A stretch of DNA of 49,899 bases from an uncultured Sphingomonadaceae bacterium (GCA_902806235.1 CADCVW010000073.1:1-49899); one strand, 5' to 3'; numbered from the stretch's first letter, positions 17,421 to 25,202 are shown. Numbers and translations: made by a program. Notes: generated by a model not told the origin, from the letters alone.

Positions 17421-18872
17421 TTATGCCGCATCTACTTGGATCCCCAGTTCCGCCAGCTTCCGGTAAAGCGTCGATCGCCCGATCCCCAGCCGCCGCGCGA
17501 CCTCCGTCATGCGGCCCTGGTACTGGCCGATCGCCAGGCGGATCACGTCGGCCTCGATCTCCTCGAGCGGGCGGAGGTGGCCGTCGGCTCGGTATAGCGT
17601 GACGCCCGGCCCTTGGCTGAGCGCGTGGGCGGCGGACGCGGCGGACAGGGCGACCGGGCGGTGGTCGCTCTTGCGGTTGCTGTATTCGAGCTCGCGCGCG
17701 ATCTGCGGAAAGTCGGCGGCGGTGAGCGCGTTCGAATCGGACAAGGCGGAGGCCCTGAACAGCGCATCGTGCAGCTGGCGGACGTTGCCCGGCCAGCCGT
17801 AGCGCATGAGCAGCGCGAGCGCGTCGTCGCCGATGGACAGCGTGCGCATGCCGGGCTGCTCGGCGATGCGGTGAAGGAGGTGGCGGACGAGCGCGGGGAT
17901 GTCCGAGCCGCGCTCGCGCAGGGGAGGCAGGGTGAGCTGGACGCCCGCCAGCCGGAAGTAGAGGTCCTCGCGGAAGCGGCCGGCGCGCACCAGCTCGGCG
18001 AGGCCGGGGCGCGCGGCGACGATAACGCGGACGTCGATCGCGCGGGGAGCGCCGCCGCCCATCGGCTCGACCACGCCGATCTCGATGGTGGACAGGAGCT
18101 TCGCCTGGGTGGTGGGCGGCAGCGCGTCGACGTTGTCGAGGAAGGCGGTGCCGCCGTCGGCCTGTGCGAGCAGCCCGACGTGGTTGGCGAAGGCTCCGGG
18201 AAAGGCGCCGCGGGCGTGGCCGAACAGCACCGAACCAATCATGTTGGCGGGGACCGCGGCGCAGTCCACACTCTGCAAGGCGCGGCGTGCGCGAGGCGAG
18301 GCGAGGTGCACGGCGCGGGCGATCGTCTCCTTGCCGGAGCCCGGCTCGCCTTCGACCAGCACAGTGATGCGCGAGCGCGCCGCCCTGGCCGCGGCGGCGA
18401 GCGCGGCGCGGAACTCGGGGGTGGAGCCGATCACCTCTTCGAAAGATAAGGGGCGGCTGGAGCGTTCGGTGAGTGGCAGGAGCTCGCGCCCCGTGCGCCG
18501 CCGATCGAGCGCGCGGTCGAGCGCGGCGAGCAGCCGGTCGGCGGCGACGGGGCCGCGCAGGAAATCCTTGGCCCCGGCGCGCAACGCCGCGACGCCCGCG
18601 TGCTCGTCGCCGATCACGGCCAGCGCGGGGAGTTCGGGATGCTCGGCGCGTACCGCGCGGAGCGCGCAGGCGGGCAGGCCCGGGCGCCAGCCGCCGACCA
18701 GCGCGGCGGCGATCTCGCCGGCCGCGTCGTCGGCGAGGTGGGCCGCCGCGCCGCCCCAGTCCTCCGCCGACAAGACGCGCCAGCCCGCGCGGCCGGCGAT
18801 CGCCGCGACGACCCGCCGTTCGCCCGCGTCGGCGTCGATCAGCAACAAGCTGCGCGCACCATTCTGTTGCAT
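17421..18872 (-). CDS. Sigma54-type AAA+ response regulator with degenerate key motifs
   Basis: 483 residues in three parts. The receiver-like domain (about 8-125) lacks the phospho-acceptor Asp: the strand reads EIAAALVGGW. The AAA+ domain (145-385) has Walker A GEPGSGKE (175-182) and FREDLYFRL, but the GAFTGA loop reads GAFPGA (222-227), and the Walker B region reads FLDNVDAL where active proteins have FLDEI. The C-terminus is a Fis-type helix-turn-helix (MTEVARRLGIGRSTLYRKL). The Thr of GAFTGA contacts sigma54 and the Walker B Glu drives ATP hydrolysis, so classical sigma54 activation is doubtful. ATG at 18872 has GGGGGA six bases upstream. Targets are unknown. Confidence 0.88.
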   Translation of the reverse strand: MQQNGARSLLLIDADAGERRVVAAIAGRAGWRVLSAEDWGGAAAHLADDAAGEIAAALVGGWRPGLPACALRAVRAEHPELPALAVIGDEHAGVAALRAGAKDFLRGPVAADRLLAALDRALDRRRTGRELLPLTERSSRPLSFEEVIGSTPEFRAALAAAARAARSRITVLVEGEPGSGKETIARAVHLASPRARRALQSVDCAAVPANMIGSVLFGHARGAFPGAFANHVGLLAQADGGTAFLDNVDALPPTTQAKLLSTIEIGVVEPMGGGAPRAIDVRVIVAARPGLAELVRAGRFREDLYFRLAGVQLTLPPLRERGSDIPALVRHLLHRIAEQPGMRTLSIGDDALALLMRYGWPGNVRQLHDALFRASALSDSNALTAADFPQIARELEYSNRKSDHRPVALSAASAAHALSQGPGVTLYRADGHLRPLEEIEADVIRLAIGQYQGRMTEVARRLGIGRSTLYRKLAELGIQVDAA

Positions 18873-18889
18873 CGACAATCCCCCACGTG

Positions 18890-18919
18890 AATATAGCGAC
18901 TTAGCGGGAGGCGAGTAAA
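18890..18919 (-). promoter_or_regulatory. Likely promoter of the AAA+ regulator gene
   Basis: On the minus strand TTTACT (18914-18919) and TATATT (18890-18895) are spaced by 18 bases, a fair match to a sigma70 promoter, 18 bases upstream of the ATG. Confidence 0.4.
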
Positions 18920-18951
18920 GACCCAGTTAAATAGGCTAACCCATGTCGCCT

Positions 18952-18979
18952 GAGGCGCGATCTATGAGGCGCGATCTAT
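18952..18979. repeat. 14-bp tandem duplication in a divergent intergenic region
   Basis: GAGGCGCGATCTAT occurs twice in direct succession (18952-18965 and 18966-18979), between the AAA+ regulator gene and the cytochrome oxidase subunit IV gene. It could be a double protein-binding site or a recent slippage event. Confidence 0.7.
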
Positions 18980-19043
18980 TCGCCCCCTTCCGCCCGCGCG
19001 CCGGCGCGGATAAGGCTTCGTTCGAGCAAGATCGGAGGTGCAG

Positions 19044-19181
19044 ATGGCGGGGGAACCCAACAGGCAAGGCGAGTTCGTAGCGCACGAGCGGGACTATTCG
19101 CGCTTCACCGGGATGGTGAAGTGGGGCACGATCGCGGCGGCGATCGTGACGCTAATCGTCGTGCTGATGATCGCCAGCTAG
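19044..19181 (+). CDS. aa3-type cytochrome c oxidase subunit IV
   Basis: A 45-residue protein: MAGEPNRQGEFVAHERDYSRF, then WGTIAAAIVTLIVVLMIAS. The short polar N-terminus with HERDYSRF and a single C-terminal transmembrane helix match the small bacterial subunit IV (COX-aa3 family) of aa3-type cytochrome oxidase in the inner membrane. GGAGG lies about 5 bases before the ATG. In sphingomonads this gene commonly precedes the transhydrogenase operon, as it does here (3-bp gap). Confidence 0.88.
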   Translation: MAGEPNRQGEFVAHERDYSRFTGMVKWGTIAAAIVTLIVVLMIAS

Positions 19182-19184
19182 CGA

Positions 19185-20309
19185 GTGCGGATCGCCGTCC
19201 TCGCCGAGCGCGCGCCGGCCGAGCGCCGGGTGGCGGCGACGCCGGAAACCGTGCGCAAGTTCGCCGCGCTGGGCGCGACGGTGGGCGTGGAGCGCGGCGC
19301 GGGCGCGGGGGCGGGGATCGGCGACGCAGACTACGAGGCGGCGGGCGCGACCGTCGGCGAGCGCGGGGCGCTGGTGGCGCAGGCTGACACGCTGCTCGGC
19401 GTGCAAGGGCCGGAGCCGGCGAGCTTGGACGGCGTGCAACCCGGGACTTTGCTGGTCGCGATGCTCGACCCGCGGCGGGAGCGCGCCCGGGTGGAGGCCT
19501 ACGCAGCCAGGGGGCTGGAAGCGTTGGCGCTGGAGCTGATTCCGCGGATCACGCGGGCGCAGGCGATGGACGTGTTGTCGTCGCAGTCGAATCTCGCGGG
19601 TTACAAGGCGGTGCTCGACGCGGCGGCCGAGTACGGCCGCGCTTTTCCCATGATGATGACGGCGGCGGGGACGATCCCGGCGGCGCGGGTTTTTGTGATG
19701 GGGGCGGGGGTCGCGGGGCTGCAGGCGATCGCCACCGCGCGGCGGCTGGGCGCGATGGTCTCCGCCACCGACGTGCGATCAGTGGCGAAGGAGCAGATTG
19801 AGAGCCTGGGCGCGAAGGCGGTGTTCGTCGAGGAGGTGCAGGGCATCGCGGGCGAAGGCGTCGGCGGCTATGCGGGCGAGACGAGCGAGGAATACCGGCG
19901 CGCGCAGGCGGCGCTGGTGTCCGGGCACATCGCCAAGCAGGACATCGTGATCACCACCGCCTTGATCCCGGGGCGGCCGGCGCCGCGGTTGCTGTCCGAC
20001 GAGCAGCTGGCGACCATGCGACCGGGGAGCGTGGTGGTGGACCTGGCGGTGGAGCAGGGGGGCAACGTCGAGGGCTCGCGGCCGGGCGAGGTGGTCGAGC
20101 GGCGCGGGGTCAGGATTGTCGGGCACCGCAACGTGCCGAGCCGGCTGGCGGCCGATGCTTCCGCCCTGTTTTCGCGCAACATGTTCAATTTCCTGAGCGC
20201 CTTCTGGGACGGGGGCGCGGGACGGGTGACGTTGCCCGACGACGACGAGATCGTGCGCGGAGCGCGGGTGACGCACGGCGGGCGGATCGTGCACGAAGCA
20301 CTAGAATGA
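19185..20309 (+). CDS. pntAA: NAD(P) transhydrogenase subunit alpha part 1 (PntAA)
   Basis: Domain I of the proton-translocating transhydrogenase, which binds NAD(H) on the cytosolic side; the enzyme makes NADPH from NADH using the proton gradient. The 374-residue protein begins MRIAVLAERAPAERRVAATPETVRKF and has the nucleotide loop VMGAGVAGLQAIATARRLGA, then DVR and the RQD-loop region GGYAGETSEEYRRAQ. It ends before any membrane segment, so the organism uses the three-gene form. GTG start at 19185. Confidence 0.94.
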   Translation: MRIAVLAERAPAERRVAATPETVRKFAALGATVGVERGAGAGAGIGDADYEAAGATVGERGALVAQADTLLGVQGPEPASLDGVQPGTLLVAMLDPRRERARVEAYAARGLEALALELIPRITRAQAMDVLSSQSNLAGYKAVLDAAAEYGRAFPMMMTAAGTIPAARVFVMGAGVAGLQAIATARRLGAMVSATDVRSVAKEQIESLGAKAVFVEEVQGIAGEGVGGYAGETSEEYRRAQAALVSGHIAKQDIVITTALIPGRPAPRLLSDEQLATMRPGSVVVDLAVEQGGNVEGSRPGEVVERRGVRIVGHRNVPSRLAADASALFSRNMFNFLSAFWDGGAGRVTLPDDDEIVRGARVTHGGRIVHEALE

Positions 20310-20319
20310 GGGGGAAGGC

Positions 20320-20688
20320 ATGGGCCTGTTCAGCGCGACCGATCTGAGCCTGGAGGCGGCAACCGTCGAGTTCAGCCATGTCTTCATTCCCGGCGAGGAG
20401 CTGCTGGCGGCGTTCCGCACGGTGCGGGACACGATGCTGCTGACGGACCTCAGGATCGTGTACGTCAATGTGCAGGGGATCACCGGGTCCAAGAAGGATT
20501 TCCAGAGCATCCCGTGGCGCTCCGTGGTGCGCTTCTCCATCGAGACGGCGGGAACGTTCGACATTGACGCGGATATGAAGCTTTGGGTGGCAGGCGCGGC
20601 CGGGCCAATCGAGGCGAAGGTGTCGCGGAACAGCGACCCGCAGGCGATCCAGCGGATCATGGCGGAGCGGACGCTGGCGAAGCGCTGA
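20320..20688 (+). CDS. PH-domain protein inserted in the pnt operon
   Basis: 122 residues, [20 protein letters not shown] through [29 protein letters not shown] to MAERTLAKR. The succession of strands, with a TDLRI/YVN block and a final amphipathic helix, matches the bacterial pleckstrin-homology-like (bPH) family. It has no signal peptide. It lies 10 bases after pntAA and 11 before pntAB, on the same strand, so it must be co-transcribed with the transhydrogenase. A role in that complex is not established. Confidence 0.8.
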   Translation: MGLFSATDLSLEAATVEFSHVFIPGEELLAAFRTVRDTMLLTDLRIVYVNVQGITGSKKDFQSIPWRSVVRFSIETAGTFDIDADMKLWVAGAAGPIEAKVSRNSDPQAIQRIMAERTLAKR

Positions 20689-20699
20689 AGGGACCGGTC

Positions 20700-21032
20700 G
20701 TGGACTTTATCTCGATCTTCTCGCTTTTCGTGCTGGCGTGCTTCGTCGGCTATTTCGTGGTGTGGGCGGTGACGCCGGCGCTGCACACGCCGCTGATGGC
20801 GGTGACCAACGCGGTGTCTTCGGTAATCGTGGTGGGCGCGCTGATCGCCTCCGCCGCGGCGCAGGGGGGCGCGGCGAAGTGGCTGGGGCTGCTCGCGGTG
20901 GTGCTCGCCAGCGTCAACATCTTCGGCGGGTTCGCGGTGACGGAGCGGATGCTGGCGATGTACCGGAAAAAGGACCCGAGCGCTCGCGCCCTCGGCCCCA
21001 CCCCAACCCCTCCCCTGAAGGGGAGGGGCTAG
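20700..21032 (+). CDS. pntAB: NAD(P) transhydrogenase subunit alpha part 2 (PntAB)
   Basis: A 110-residue membrane protein with about three helices ([54 protein letters not shown]) and the conserved end [11 protein letters not shown]. It forms part of the proton channel. The usual protein ends just after this point. Here the frame continues for about 15 more residues ([17 protein letters not shown]), the last dozen encoded by a family D repeat that also supplies the stop codon. GTG at 20700 is chosen because the first helix begins there. Confidence 0.9.
   Translation: MDFISIFSLFVLACFVGYFVVWAVTPALHTPLMAVTNAVSSVIVVGALIASAAAQGGAAKWLGLLAVVLASVNIFGGFAVTERMLAMYRKKDPSARALGPTPTPPLKGRG
20991..21030. 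repeat. Family D GC-rich hairpin repeat, copy 1 (inside pntAB)
   Basis: CTCGGCCCCACCCCAACCCC followed by the perfect hairpin CCCCTCCCC-tgaa-GGGGAGGGG. Copies lie at 22541-22592 and 24135-24187. This one is inside the pntAB reading frame and provides its last residues; it ends 7 bases before pntB. Confidence 0.85.
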
Positions 21033-21036
21033 GCGA

Positions 21037-22473
21037 ATGCATCAACTCACGGCCTCGCCCGCCTGGGTGAGCCTCGCCTATCTGCTCTCGGGGGTGCTGT
21101 TCATCCTCGCGCTGCGCGGGTTGTCGTCGCCGGCGTCGAGCCGGCGGGGGAACCGGTACGGCATGGCCGGGATGGCGATCGCCGTCGGGACCACGCTGGC
21201 GACGCACGAGGTGGCGAGCCTGCCGGAGATCCTGGTCGCCATCGCGATCGGCGCGGCCATAGGGCTCGTCGCGGCGCGGCGGATCGCGATGACGGCGATG
21301 CCGCAGCTGGTGGCGGCATTCCACTCACTGGTGGGGTTGGCGGCGGTGCTGGCGGCGGCGGCGGCGTTCCTGAACCCGGAGGCGTTCGGCATCGCGCTGC
21401 GGGTGACGCCTATCGCGACGCCTTCGTTCCTGTCGATCTTCCCGGTGAGCCGGTTGGAGCTGGCGCTGGGCGCGGCGATCGGGGCAATCACCTTTTCCGG
21501 GTCGGTGATCGCGTTTCTCAAGCTTAACGGGAACATGGGGGGCGCGCCGATCCTCCTGCCGGGGCGGCACTGGCTGAATTTCGGGACGTTGGCGGCGATC
21601 GTCGGGCTGACCGCCTTTTTCACGCGCGACCAATCGGACTGGGTTTTCTGGACGATCGTGGGGTTGAGCTTCCTCGTCGGGCTGCTGCTCATCATCCCCA
21701 TCGGCGGGGCGGACATGCCGGTGGTGGTGTCCATGCTCAACAGCTATTCGGGCTGGGCGGCGGCGGCGATGGGGTTCACGCTGGGCAACAGCGCGATGAT
21801 CATTACCGGGGCACTGGTCGGCGCGTCCGGCGCGATCCTGAGCTACATCATGTGCCGGGCGATGAACCGGAGCTTCGTAAGCGTGATCGCGGGCGGGTTC
21901 GGGGCGGAGACCGCCACCTCCGCCGGGGCCGTCGCGGATCGGCCGTACAAGCGCGGGTCGGCGGAGGACGCGGCGTTCCTGATGCGCCAAGCCGATCAGG
22001 TGATCGTGGTGCCCGGCTACGGCATGGCGGTGGCGCAGGCGCAGCACGCGTTGCGCGAGATGACCGACCTGCTGAAGGAGGAAGGGGTGCGCGTGAAATA
22101 CGCGATCCACCCGGTGGCGGGGCGGATGCCGGGGCACATGAACGTGCTGCTGGCGGAAGCGAACGTGCCTTACGACGAGGTGTTCGAGCTGGAGGACGTC
22201 AACTCGGAATTCGGGCGGACGGACGTGGCGTTCGTGATTGGCGCGAACGACGTCACCAACCCGGCGGCGAAGACGGACAAGGCCAGCCCGATCTACGGCA
22301 TGCCGGTGCTGGACGTGGAGCGGGCGAAGACGGTGCTGTTCATCAAGCGCAGCATGGGTGGCGCGGGCTACGCGGGCGTCGACAACGAGTTGTTCTACCG
22401 GGACAACACGATGATGCTGCTGGCCGACGCGAAGAAGATGGTGGAGGAAATCGTCAAGGCGATGGGGCGCTGA
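21037..22473 (+). CDS. pntB: NAD(P) transhydrogenase subunit beta (PntB)
   Basis: 478 residues: an N-terminal membrane part of about nine helices (domain II) and a C-terminal NADP(H)-binding domain III with VIVVPGYGMAVAQAQHAL, IHPVAGRMPGHMNVLLAEA, FVIGANDVTNPAA, and INKRSM-type FIKRSMGGAGYAGVDNELF. Normal length. ATG at 21037, four bases after pntAB. Together with pntAA and pntAB it forms the complete enzyme in the inner membrane. Confidence 0.95.
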   Translation: MHQLTASPAWVSLAYLLSGVLFILALRGLSSPASSRRGNRYGMAGMAIAVGTTLATHEVASLPEILVAIAIGAAIGLVAARRIAMTAMPQLVAAFHSLVGLAAVLAAAAAFLNPEAFGIALRVTPIATPSFLSIFPVSRLELALGAAIGAITFSGSVIAFLKLNGNMGGAPILLPGRHWLNFGTLAAIVGLTAFFTRDQSDWVFWTIVGLSFLVGLLLIIPIGGADMPVVVSMLNSYSGWAAAAMGFTLGNSAMIITGALVGASGAILSYIMCRAMNRSFVSVIAGGFGAETATSAGAVADRPYKRGSAEDAAFLMRQADQVIVVPGYGMAVAQAQHALREMTDLLKEEGVRVKYAIHPVAGRMPGHMNVLLAEANVPYDEVFELEDVNSEFGRTDVAFVIGANDVTNPAAKTDKASPIYGMPVLDVERAKTVLFIKRSMGGAGYAGVDNELFYRDNTMMLLADAKKMVEEIVKAMGR

Positions 22474-22540
22474 CGTCGTAGCGTTGCTATGGCGCAATGC
22501 CCCACGCCCGGCTGGCACGGCGGGCGGGGCACCAGGAGGC

Positions 22541-22592
22541 CCGAACTTGCAGCTCGGCCCCACTCAACCCCTCCCCTAAAGCGGAGGGGCTT
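22541..22592. repeat. Family D GC-rich hairpin repeat, copy 2
   Basis: CCGAACTTGCAGCTCGGCCC leads into CCCCTCCCCTAAAGCGGAGG. The hairpin sits about 100 bases after the pntB stop and could end that transcript. It shares the CTTGCAGCTCGGCC lead with copy 3. Confidence 0.8.
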
Positions 22593-22645
22593 CAGCGTAG
22601 TCCCGTCTTGCGGCCAACGCTCCGCTTTGGCAGGGCTGGGCGTGC

Positions 22646-22718
22646 GGGCGCTTAGCTCAGTTGGTAGAGCATCTCGTTTACACCGAGAGGGTCGGCGGTT
22701 CGAGCCCGTCAGCGCCCA
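22646..22718 (+). tRNA. tRNA-Val (anticodon UAC)
   Basis: A full 73-base cloverleaf: acceptor GGGCGCT/AGCGCCC, D arm GCTC-AGTTGGTA-GAGC, anticodon arm TCTCG-TTTACAC-CGAGA with anticodon TAC, and T arm GGCGG-TTCGAGC-CCGTC. The discriminator is A. The CCA end is not encoded. The accessory stretch up to 26602 begins downstream, but I see no integrase or repeated tRNA end. Confidence 0.96.
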
Positions 22719-22756
22719 CGATTCTCCGCACGGCAGCACAGTGGAGCGCGCGACAA

Positions 22757-22916
22757 GTCGCGGCTTCGCCGCGACTGACGGCGCGCGGGCGAAAAGCGCG
22801 ACCAACGTTTCCGCGCCCCGTCGGTCGCGGCGAAGCCGCGCCTTGTGGGGCGCCGTTTCGCCGCGCCGGCCGGGCTCCAGGCCGTTGCGTCGCAACTTCG
22901 CTACGGCGTCAGCGGT
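22757..22916. repeat. Palindrome-rich spacer
   Basis: Contains the perfect hairpin GTCGCGGC-ttc-GCCGCGAC (22757-22775) and, near 22828-22842, the related inverted CGCGGCGAAGCCGCG. Similar CGGCTTCGCCG elements occur at 17310 and 24090. I see no gene in 22719-22916. Confidence 0.55.
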
Positions 22917-23480
22917 CTAGAGCCCCCGAACCAATCGCACCGCCACCGCCGCCCAGGGCGGATCGGCGACCACCTGTTGGCGCGCGCCGGCCCCGAGCGG
23001 CAGGACGTGGAGCTTGCCGCCGTCGCGCCCGATCAGGCGGCCGAACAGGAAGCGCCCGCCGGGGCGCGACAGCAGCACGTCGCGATTGAGCGCGGCGCCG
23101 AGCGCGTCGGGCGCGAGCTTTTCGCACCAGATCTCGTCGCCCGCGCGGTAGTCGCCGACGGAGCCTTGCACCGCGACGGCCACGGCGCCCGCCGCGGCGC
23201 GCGGGGGCACCGCGACGAGCTCACGCTTGGGCGCGGCGGCGCCGTCTGGGCCGAGCACGGCGGCGACGGGAAGATCCGCACGCACCGGCAGCTGCACGAG
23301 GTCGGCGGCCTCGACGCCGAGCGCGGAGGCAATGCGGTTGAGCCAGGCGACCGAAACGGTGCGGGTGCCCGTTTCCAGCCGGCCGATCGTCTGGGCGGTG
23401 GTTGGCGGGCGGCAGGCGCTCGCGACCTCGGCCAGCGTCATGCCCTTGGCGCGGCGAACGTCGCGGATGGCGGTGATCAT
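22917..23480 (-). CDS. XRE-family repressor with S24/LexA-like C-terminal domain
   Basis: 187 residues. Residues 1-60 are a Cro/C1-type helix-turn-helix (MITAIRDVRRAKGMTLAEVA ... TAQTIGRLETGTRTVS). The remainder is a beta-rich domain of the S24 type (VAVAVQGSVGDYRAGDEIWCE ... RFLFGRLIG), but no catalytic Ser-Met pair is visible where LexA has GDSM. It therefore probably senses or dimerises rather than cleaves itself. It is transcribed divergently from the DUF6456 gene with a 131-base gap. In Caulobacter an XRE-type repressor (RogA) controls the GTA activators gafYZ, so an equivalent role here is a reasonable inference. The gene is intact. Confidence 0.82.
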   Translation of the reverse strand: MITAIRDVRRAKGMTLAEVASACRPPTTAQTIGRLETGTRTVSVAWLNRIASALGVEAADLVQLPVRADLPVAAVLGPDGAAAPKRELVAVPPRAAAGAVAVAVQGSVGDYRAGDEIWCEKLAPDALGAALNRDVLLSRPGGRFLFGRLIGRDGGKLHVLPLGAGARQQVVADPPWAAVAVRLVRGL

Positions 23481-23592
23481 GGGCGGGGCGGGGCCTCCTC
23501 GAACCTCGGCGGTTCCGCCGCGCTGCACCTTTCGCGCCGGCTTGGCAATATGGCGCTGTCCTACAACGGGCGCCTCAGGGGAAGGAGGCATA

Positions 23593-23607
23593 GAACAGAA
23601 AGAGAAC
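23593..23607 (+). promoter_or_regulatory. Perfect alphaproteobacterial LexA (SOS) box
   Basis: GAAC-agaaaga-GAAC, which on the other strand reads GTTC-N7-GTTC, the LexA box of alphaproteobacteria. It ends four bases before the GTG start of the DUF6456 gene, overlapping the ribosome-binding position. A GGAAGGAGG tract lies just upstream (23580-23588). Confidence 0.6.
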
Positions 23608-23611
23608 AGGC

Positions 23612-24013
23612 GTGAGCGGTGCGGTGCGGATCGAATCGGCGGTGGGTTGGCTGAAGGCGCGGGGCCTTATTAGGGAGCGGCAGGCGGCAGCGGGCGAACG
23701 CTTGCGCGAGGATTGAGAGCGGGCGCAGCTGGCGCCTTCGGTGAAGATGCTGTGGAATGCCCCACCGTCGGTGAAAGGGCGGCGCGGCCCGTCGGAGCGG
23801 GCTGACCCGACGACGGCACAGTTGAAGGCCAAGCGGCGGTTCGAGGAAGCGGTGGCCGCGGCGGGGCCGGGGCTGGACGACGTGCTGTGGCGCGTGGTGC
23901 GCGCGAACGAGGCGCTGGCGGAAGCGGAGCGGGCGCTGGGGTGGCCGTTCATGACGGGGAAGGTAGTGCTGGGGATCGCGCTGGACCGGGTGGCGGGGTA
24001 TTATAGGCTTTGA
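23612..24013 (+). pseudogene. DUF6456 (GafA/GafZ-like) gene interrupted by one TGA
   Basis: The frame from GTG 23612 encodes VSGAVRIESAVGWLKARGL, then AAAGERLRED, then a TGA at 23714-23716. It continues in the same frame with ERAQLAPSVKMLWNAPPSVK, DPTTAQLKAKRRFEEA, GPGLDDVLWRVVRANEALAEAERALGW and KVVLGIALDRVAGYY to a natural stop. The family has an aromatic residue at the stop position (ERFREDxERAQL), so TGG to TGA is the only lesion. DUF6456 is the domain of GafA/GafZ, transcriptional activators of GTA production. It lies opposite an XRE repressor and behind a LexA box. Either it is a young pseudogene or the two fragments function separately. Confidence 0.82.
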
Positions 24014-24134
24014 CGCGCCGACGCAGTAGCGGAGCTACGGCGCGCCGCGGCGAAGCCCGGCCGGCGTGGGAAAGCACGCCCTATAGGGCGCGGCTTCGCC
24101 GCGAACGACGGGGCGGGGTCATAACTGCCAGAGG

Positions 24135-24187
24135 TCCGAGCTTGCAGCTCGGCCCCACCCCAACCCCTCCCCTGAAGGAGAGGGGTT
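24135..24187. repeat. Family D GC-rich hairpin repeat, copy 3
   Basis: TCCGAGCTTGCAGCTCGGCC leads to CCCCTCCCC-tgaa-GGAGAGGGG. It sits in the convergent gap between the DUF6456 gene and the DUF3833 lipoprotein gene and touches the latter's stop codon. The rest of 24014-24134 holds GCGGCTTCGCCGC-type palindromes only. Confidence 0.8.
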
Positions 24188-24716
24188 ACCCGTTCCCGCA
24201 ATCCTTTCGGCTGATCACCTCGTCGAGCGCCGCCACCGGCACGCCCAGCCCGCGCACCGTGGCGCGGTTGTCGGCGATCTGGCCGCCGGGACGCAGGTAG
24301 AGGAACTGCTCCATGCGGAGCAGGCGGGAGAGTGGAAAGGACAGGCGGAGCTCGTTGCCGCGGACGCGGGCGGCGACGGGGCCGGCGGCGTCGGAGAGGG
24401 TGCCCGTCCAGCGGCCGGCGCCGGCGGGGCGGAGGCGCCACTGGCGGCGTTCGGGCGGGCGGGCGCCGCGGCGGATCTCCTGGTCGAGGACGACGGTGCC
24501 GTCGGGCTCCGTCCGGCCGCGGCTGTCGACGGCAACGGCTTGCGCGTCGGCGAAGATTTGGCGCAGCCGCCCTTCGCCGCGGAGGCAGCCGGCGAAGAAG
24601 TGTTCGACTGCGAAGACCGGTCTGGCGGTCCTCAGCCCCTTGGTGGACGCGGGGGACACGCAGGCGGACACCAGCGAGGTGGCGGCGAGCAACGGGAGCA
24701 GGGCAGCGAGACGCAT
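24186..24716 (-). CDS. DUF3833-family lipoprotein
   Basis: 176 residues with a lipoprotein signal (MRLAALLPLLAATSLVSAC, lipobox VSAC). The domain starts FAVEHFFAGCLRGEGRLRQ and goes on through a beta-rich body with WRLRPAGAGRWTGTLSDA to RMEQFLYLRPGG. The F-F-G-x-G start and the regular strands match the DUF3833 family of lipocalin-like proteins. Function is unknown. The start is the ATG before the signal; the frame is open further upstream but unlike protein. Confidence 0.82.
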   Translation of the reverse strand: MRLAALLPLLAATSLVSACVSPASTKGLRTARPVFAVEHFFAGCLRGEGRLRQIFADAQAVAVDSRGRTEPDGTVVLDQEIRRGARPPERRQWRLRPAGAGRWTGTLSDAAGPVAARVRGNELRLSFPLSRLLRMEQFLYLRPGGQIADNRATVRGLGVPVAALDEVISRKDCGNG

Positions 24717-24815
24717 AGGCGGAGGAACATCCGGGCGCGCGATTCGGACCGCGGCGGGAACCCGGGGCGCGGCGGGCGCGCTCTGCCGGCGAACGAACCG
24801 AACGGGAGAACAGGC

Positions 24816-25202
24816 ATGGGTGAGCGCGCGCAGAAGTTCATCGACGCATTGTGGACGCTGGAGGGGACGAAGGACGTCGGGCCGATCGCGAGCCTGTTCC
24901 GGCAAGGCGCCGACATCTCTAACCCGCTGGTGAAGCACGCGGGCGAGGGTGAGCAGGGCGCGGCCCAGTTCTGGACCCATTACCGTGCGGCGTTCGGCGC
25001 GATCCGGTCCGAGTTCAGGAACGTGGTTGAGGAAGGCGACGCGGCGCTGCTCGAGTGGGTGAGCGAGGGCGACATGGGCGGCGAGCCGATCCGCTACGGC
25101 GGGGTGAGCGTTCTCGAGTTCGAGGAAGGCCCGGACGGGCTACTGCGGGCGTTCCGGACGTATTTCGACCCGACGCAGCTGGGTGCGGTGGTGAAGGGGT
25201 AA
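24816..25202 (+). CDS. SnoaL/NTF2-like fold protein
   Basis: 128 residues: an N-terminal helix pair (FIDALWTLEGTKDVGPIASLF), then GADISNPL, QFWTHYRAAFGAIRSEFRNV and a sheet ending in LRAFRTYFDP. This is the cone-shaped SnoaL-like/NTF2-like fold used by polyketide cyclases, isomerases and many unassigned proteins. No catalytic residues can be assigned. GGGAGAA lies before the ATG at 24816. Confidence 0.78.
   Translation: MGERAQKFIDALWTLEGTKDVGPIASLFRQGADISNPLVKHAGEGEQGAAQFWTHYRAAFGAIRSEFRNVVEEGDAALLEWVSEGDMGGEPIRYGGVSVLEFEEGPDGLLRAFRTYFDPTQLGAVVKG

Noticed and set aside
23541-23580. GGCGC...GCGCC inverted repeat between the XRE and DUF6456 genes as the repressor operator
   Set aside because: The arms are only 5 bases of GC-only sequence with a 13-base gap, too common here to be meaningful without comparison.
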